NCBI GenBank assembly: GCA_030159075.1
Contig: BROG01000477.1
Coordinates: forward strand, 62,001 to 126,000
Origin: Atrina japonica
Lineage: Eukaryota > Mollusca > Bivalvia > Pterioida > Pinnidae
Direction: 5' to 3'
DNA: 64,000 bases
Part shown: one piece after another, positions 26,501-34,500 of the stretch
How positions within the stretch are numbered: position 1 is the first letter of the stretch
Layout: each line of letters opens with the position of its first letter
Notes under the pieces: generated by a model
Seen by the model: the letters and a program-made list of their open reading frames with translations, nothing else
Database searches by the model: none
What the model was told of the DNA's origin: nothing
Translations under genes and position numbers: made by a program

Positions 26501-29500
26501 CTTAAAATTACATCCAATCAAACGTACAAACTAACTACTCCTTTACACAATCAACTTCCAAATAGAAGAAAATTTCTTAATGCAATATGATACATGTACG
26601 TATTTTGTACCTGACATTTAGATATCCTCTGGGCTGTTTCATATAGTAAATACTAGATACATAGTAGATACATCTCCCTCCCCCATCCCAAACTTAACAG
26701 AAGATTTAAATCAATGTCAATGTGATATTTTGTTACCAATACCTGCATGTCATAAATATTAGGGCTGCCACGATACTGAGTGAGCGTACCACGATATATT
26801 GCAATATTTTAGTTACGTATTGCAATACATATTGCAATAAGTTGCCAACAATTAGCACTAGAAATAAAGGTGATTAAAACAAGTAGTATTCTTTTAAAAT
26901 TATTTGCTATCCATGTTATAACCATATTTGATCACTTTATTGATTTGAAGTACATGTACTTGGTGCATTTATATAAAGATATGAGTGAACATCGTCCTGA
27001 CTGTTATGCGCTAACTTTCAGTACATGTACTTGAAATTAGAACACAACATAACATTTAATTTTAAATTCTACACTTAATGTACTGCAACAAAACATACTG
27101 GTATATCATTCAACGTAAGATTTGTCGTTCCACCACAACACAAAGGCATCAGAGATTGTACAGTTTGCAAACAACAAAATTTGACACTACTTGCATTTTA
27201 CATGAACGTTGTAAAGAAAAAGATATATTCCCATGTGATACTCTTTGCACTTTTGTAATGGATCAACTCCATATCTGCGATTGCCACCATTACGGTTAAA
27301 ACGCAATTTTGTAAAGTGCTGATAAGTTATAGCCTAGTTATGCAATGCCATATTTTAGCACACATACATTCGTCTGAAAGAGACTACTAAGGTTATGAAA
27401 GCGAAAGTAATTTGTCAATCAGTGTAAACTTTCATGAAAACAATCGAATGTTTTAATTTCCAGAATTTTCATATGAACAAGAAGAAATGTCAACTTTAAA
27501 TTTTTTAGGTGATTTATATAACAGTGCACTTTGCTGAATCGTGGTATCCATATCATAGAGGAATGTAATGCAATACACCGGTATATCGGTTTTATCATCG
27601 CGGCAGCCCTAATAAATATTAAGAATGATTTGTGTGAAGTAAGGTGTCAATCCACCCAGTAGTTTAGGAGTTCTGCCTTGAAAATTATTTTACTTCCCAG
27701 AAAGTAGGTCAGACCAACTCTTGGAACTCAGAAAGCAAATCCAGGGTGCACGGTGATCATTTGAGTGAAGTATGACTCAAACTAAAGAGTCGGATCAACC
27801 ACATGTAAATGGTAGTCAGAGGAGAGTTGTTAATGGAGTATGCTCTTTCAAAGAGTGGACAGGCAAGCAATGTCAAACTGGACATCACAATCATTCGGAT
27901 AGTCTTTCAGAGTTTTACATATCTGTCATCTGTCCCTAATACCTGTACATTATATTCTACCTCGGAACAGAAGATTCATCACTACTCACTAAACATGTAC
28001 ATGTACTTTATTTTGAATCATCTTGGTACATGTATCATAAACATTTAGATCCTCTTGACGACTTATGTGGTTCCCTTAGCATGACTTCAGTTGATCTGCT
28101 AAATGTACATTTACATACGGTACATTGTACATGTATTTAATGTACATCAGTAGATAGAGAGATTCAGGATAAAGTTCACCGACATCTAATGAATCAATAA
28201 ATGCACCTAACAATAACAAAGTGTGAAATTAAACATTTGTGGGGTCTGTTTGTGACAGTCACCTTTGAAATAGTTGTAGATTAAAAAGCTCATGAAACAA
28301 ATTGTCAGTCAATACATTGTAAAACGAATGTGATTGTGAGTTAGAAAATAAACAAAACTCAAATGAATTGCGATTGTAATTATTTTACAAATCTACATGT
28401 ATATATTGCGCTACTGTTTCATAATGAAAGAAATCGGTTAAATAAAATACAGATCTATATATACTGTAAGTAATAATATCAATGCCAAAGATACAGTTTT
28501 TTTTTCATGCCTTACTCAAAATCTCATTTTGGAATCAAGCAATCCAACTTGGGTATTTACTTACATTATATATTACAAATGATTTCAATTTGAGCTAAAG
28601 CATGAAAAAAATGTATAATCTTGGGGCATGTTCCAAATTTACCTGTAATATACTAGCCTGTTAACTACACTACAGTAATTTACATTAAACACTGGCAACA
28701 TGGCAAGTGTGATCATGTTAGGGCTACAATGTAGGTAAGGAATGATATTAAAGAGAGTCATGCAGTGTGTTACGTAAGCATTTTACATACCAAATGATGA
28801 CGGAACATTAGAGTTCTTCTTATCTACTGAAAGCATTGGAAATATACAACAAAATGATGAAACAGAAGTAATCAGGTTTCATAGGCACAGGTTCATTGTC
28901 AAGAGTTAATCAAATGAAAAGCTACTAAAGAATTCTCATCAAAGCAAACTAAAAGTTCATACAATCAAGCAAAAATGAATAACTGACTATGTTTTTTAAA
29001 TGTTTGAATAGTATAGGCAAAATCATGCATCTCTGAAAACATCAATTTCTAAAAAGTCAGAAAAAAAAAACAATTTGAAGAGAAGTGTAGAACATCCTTG
29101 AGTGAAATTGAATCCCATAATGTAGCTGCAGGTCCATAAAACCGATATTTACTCTGATTTAGAGTAGGTGTACAGCCTTAAACATATAATGTCCATTGTA
29201 TGTATACATGTATATACATCAGAAACAGTCCAATTTTAGCAGTATCTTAAACACTCACCAACATCAGATTTATTTTTTGGAATTTGTTTTTGGTGCAGGT
29301 GTTTTTAATTTTTTCATTCTTAATGAAAATTGAGTGGTGGGTGGGGGCTTCAAATTAAATGTGCAGGGGTCTGAAAAACAAGTAATCAATTTTATTTGGC
29401 CTTAATCATATGAATACCATAACCAATAATGTCATTGTTTATATGCATGTACAATTTTACCATTTACAACTTAAAACGGTAAAGTCTTCTGCAGTTTTAT

Positions 29501-31510
29501 ACCAGTAAATTCATGTAATCATTTAGTTACATGTATTCATGATTGTCTTAAAAAGTTGTAGCCAAATATAATTTATTTATAGTACTTAATATACTGTTCT
29601 ATGGATTTATGCCAATACTGGAAATGGTCTCTAATGAACTACCCGTATATATCATTATATGTGCAATGTCCAACATGACCCGAGGTTTACACTGAAGTCT
29701 AATCCTAGGAGGCAAAATAACAGGAATTTCCTGTATTGAAAAGCTACAAGGTCAAAGGTCATGATCACTGATAATGTCTGATCCACATCAGATGGCGATC
29801 CACATCAGATGGCAGGGGGTGGGGTAGTAATCTTTTGATTATTATACGGATGATTCTACTCACTTTTCCTTTATGACAAGCTGCATGTGAAAAATGTTTT
29901 ATTTCTCACTGGATACTCTCTTATGTTTGGTGACAAGTAGGATCGATTACTCTAGTCATTGTAATTTATATGTTATGCTTTATTACATGTATTACATTAC
30001 CTAAAATTCAAACTCATCCAGGTCAAGAAAGTGTTCATGAGACTCTACCCAACCAGTTAAAGCGATATGAGCTGTCGTAGGTAAACAAAATTACATTTTA
30101 TGTAATATTCTATCTCATATATATTCTTAAGAGACAATCAGGTGATTAGAATAACAAATGCATGTGTAAAATTGCAACAATCTTGCCAAATGTAACCCCT
30201 AATATCAGTTATTTTTTGTCCGCCATACTTTGAGCATTGCAAATTAACTTTCGGCAATTTTTTATGAAGATAACCAAGTGACCAATAAACACGTGCTATT
30301 TGCAGTTAATATACATTCTGTTCTTATTACCCTTTGCCTTTATTTCCGTACATCATCATTTCATACCTAAATCAGGCAAAGTTAGTCTTTTTCGTCGTTT
30401 CAAAACATTTGTTTCTGAATTGTTCATGTGTCGGGTATCGGGTGATCTCGACCGATTTTTAACTCGTCCCATCGCATTCTCGGCTTTATCAATCTTGACA
30501 CATATGATCATGAACTGCCCAACTCCACCGGACATGGTGGCACGATTGTAAAACGTGAGGTACGCATACTTTTCACAGTTATATTGTTTTGATTTTGTCA
30601 ATGTCAGCATTCATGGTAACATTAAAGATCGGAAACATTTCTTTTATTGACCAGATATATTTATTTGCATATTCATCCGATTTTCTTCAGGTATTTAAAA
30701 TAGTGTTGAAAAGCATATATTTTACATAATACATGCACCTTCCAATAAAAATCATGTCCTGTATTTTAAAAATAAATATAAAAAACATTAAAAATTGGCT
30801 GACTTTAACATAGTCCAAGCTCGTAAAGGACCGAAATCCGCTGACCGAATTACAAAGTACATTTGATATGGCAAAAGAGTTTAACTGAAAGGTCATTGCA
30901 TACGGAAATACAGCTGGATTTTTTAAGGTACAGGAAAACCTTAATTCTAATAAAACAAATGACTTCAAAAAGAAGATCTCTTACAATGTTTTACGTGTCT
31001 GATAATGTATTTGAACACACATTTTATCATATTCTCGACTATATATGTCAGGAGACAAAAATAATCATCGTGACAGCTTATATCGCATTAAATGGATTTT
31101 ACTACATGTACCATACAATGTATATCATCTAAAAGGCTGAACCTAAGAATTGCACATATTAAAGCTCTACAACATATATGTACCGGTATACTATTTTATT
31201 TCAAAAGATAGAGCCCTGCTTAAAGTTTTTGTCCACAGAAGATGCCAACATTTTGTCTCCGTGAGCTAAAAAGTAAGAGGTGCCGATTTCCGATTATGTT
31301 TACTGCTCTTCAAATGAAATAAGGCAAGTCAAAGTTTTTATACAGGTTAACACTAACTACTAGCAAGATGTACAAATGTAATTAGAATTTAAAATATAAT
31401 ATCATTGTGGTAAGAATCATAATTGGTGAATTAAATTGTCACCAAAATTGCCGAGTTGAGCCTTCGTCATTATTATTTAGCAATATGAGCTATGGTTGGT
31501 GCAAATTTCT

Positions 31511-31594
<84 letters not shown>

Positions 31595-34500
31595 TAAATT
31601 TTTCTTATATATACACATGTATCAGAAAGAGATCACTTGATGGGTAAAAAAGCAATTACATGTGCATTATTAATATAAGAATGAACTAGCCAAATGTAAC
31701 TCGTTATAACCATAATTTTGAATCTGCCATCACTCCATCGCGAAATAACTTAAGTTTGCGTAATTTCTACAAAGATTACAGAGTTTCAAGGAAGCATGCA
31801 TGATATGTGCCAATTTGAGTAAATTACATGTGTCTATCTTGTCAAGATGTACAGTATGAACAAGGAAGACTTAAATGAGATTTTACATGTAAACATACAA
31901 ATAAGATAACAAATCACAACAATTACTCTTATATTTACAATTAAAGATTCAAAAATTGACTCAAGGATATAAAGGTTTATGTGCGTAAGTTATAATCATT
32001 GAATCATCTGATTCTTTTGATTGTGTGGTCGGTTTCCTCATTTATAATACGCATTAGTGTCCATTATCATAAATGTGTGACTCCGACATGCACCGATAAA
32101 ATTTTACCGTAATCGTTTCGTAACTGCATGATGCTTATTTTCAACAAAACAAGCCTAACTGGTCATTCATTCCCTTGATGAATCTAGTGAATACAAGTTG
32201 CTGGATTTCGGGTATCTTATGACATCTAAATATAGGCCAGCTACATTGATGTGCAGGTAAATTTTAAATCTATACTAACTTTTAAGTTCTTGTCATGTTT
32301 TAATTTATATTTACTATGTCTAACAATATTTATGGATGATTTTGGAGGTTTTTTTTCATATAGGGTAAGTATACCTGTAACCACAAGTGTCATTCTGTCA
32401 CTTTCTATTTTTTGTTTGTTTGTTGTTGTTTTTTTAGCCATAAACATGTACTTACAATCTAGATTTGATCTGACCAAAGTTAGTCTTATACATGTGTATA
32501 TATACACAGTAAAACTTGCTTTAGTGACCACCTGTGTATAAAGACCACCTGGTCATAAAAGTTTTTTTGCTGTCCCTAATAGTAACATTTGTGTACAAAT
32601 CAACCTCTATATAAAAACCACCTCCCTACAAAAACGGTTTTTGTTGTGTCCCTTATCATATCATATTCAAAATGTGATAACCTATTGACCCATACATTAT
32701 TAAAGACATAGTATCTACGATTTCCTCAAATATTTCAATCTCAATTGTTTGGGTCAAATATGTTAATATTTGGAGATAAAAAACGAAAAATTGTTGAATT
32801 AAAACACATAGAAGTATAGTTTTATTGTATTTCACAACTTTCCACGTTTTTTTTTTTAATTTTTTGTCGGTACGACAAAAATTCGTTTGCAAGCTCGCCC
32901 ATATTCATATAACCTTAGCGTGACCTGTATTTGCGCATGCGCATTTCCATTGTTGATAGTGAAAAGCATGGCGTCCAAAGCAAAAACAAATCGTGGCCGA
33001 CCTGTTAAATTGACAGATTCAGCTAGAAAAAGAAATCGGAAAGAAGTTCTGGCGAAATACAACAAGACCAAGATAAATATTGGAAAGGAGCATGATCGAT
33101 GGATAAGCCTCAAGGACCGTCTAAATGTAGGATCTCAAAATAAATCAACACGTGCTTACCTCAGCATCCATTGATTGATATCGATACGATCTAGGTCATT
33201 GCGTGTGCTTCTGGGATTGTTTCTGTGCATAATTAATGAGTTTGATTCTTACAGACGACGACAACAAATCAGCATTTATCCGTTAATTACGCTAATTATA
33301 CAAAAAAGTGTCGACGTGGAAGATCATTATTCAGTCATATCTTCGATATTTCCGAAAAATTGCCGACTAAAAAAAATAACCATTTTCGTAGATACTATGT
33401 CTTTAAGCTTTTAATATACAGCATATCTATATCACAATAATTCAGGGGGTGGAAGTTAGCTAATGCCCATGAGCACCAATTCTGTTCTAATTCTGATAAA
33501 ATCTGATTATTATTATTACTTTACATTACATGATATTTTCTTACTAGTGCTTGAAAAAATAACATTTATAACAGTGTTTTGAAATTTGATGACCAGCAGG
33601 ATAAACAGGGAAAATGATGTCAATAAGATGCAGTATGCGAGCATAAACATTGGCTAAATAGGAAGTTCATAAACTGGACAGGGCGAGACTAATTCAGCTT
33701 CAAACACGAATAAGAACTGTATTCATCACATACATGAAGTTCACTTGAAAATACAGTACATGTTGATATCAGTACAATGACTTTTGAATTGTACTGCAGC
33801 AAAAGACAACTGATATTTTGGCAGTAACTATCTCATTTCAAATAATGCATATGCACATGATCAAGTGGTAAAACCTTCGACTAGGACAAACCGATGGAAA
33901 CACTGCGGTAGAATAGGAAGACTCAGTACTTTTAAGACTTTTAATACTGGAAATAAAGAATTAACATTGGCGTCATTGCAGCAAAACTTTAAACAGAATA
34001 TTTTCATCTCTGGTTTTTTAACCCCAATTAGTAACTATTCCTTCAAAATACACTAGCATAAATTGAACTTCACAAGTCTTTTGGATAATATTCTAAACCA
34101 AGGTCCAAGAGTGATTACAGGCAATATGAAACATGTCGTATAAGTTATTATAACAGAAATCCACTATACATGTATTGGCATAAACCCATAGTACAAGTTC
34201 AAATTTGTGACCCTATAGCTAGGGATGTCTCCATGCATGAGAACAATTTGTGGTTGAATGTGGACGAAAAGTAGTGTCAATGAAAACACATAGTAAATAA
34301 AATTGCGTCTGACATGAACTTGATAAATACAATTTGAAATTTGAAAAACAAATGGTCAATAATTTGGTCAACTCTACACCTCCTCATTATTAAGCCATAA
34401 TTTTTCTTTTTATTAAGCCATATTTTATCTGCAAAAATAACCCCTCAAGTTAAGGTAATCTAAATTACAAACATTGCAATATTTATTTTACACTCCTTAA

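Noticed and set aside
27078..27299. 73-codon + frame inside the 852-bp hAT element, possible transposase remnant
   Set aside because: No hAT dimerisation or catalytic motif recognised; length is compatible with chance.
29258..29340. Apparent exon with a good GTGAGT donor on the - strand at 29.26 kb
   Set aside because: Entered at the required phase 1 it meets TGA immediately; the other frames are Lys/Asn low complexity.
30300..30551. + strand 83-codon ORF with a hydrophobic start
   Set aside because: Antisense shadow of the better-contexted - strand frame at 30,535; it straddles AT-rich intron without promoter features.
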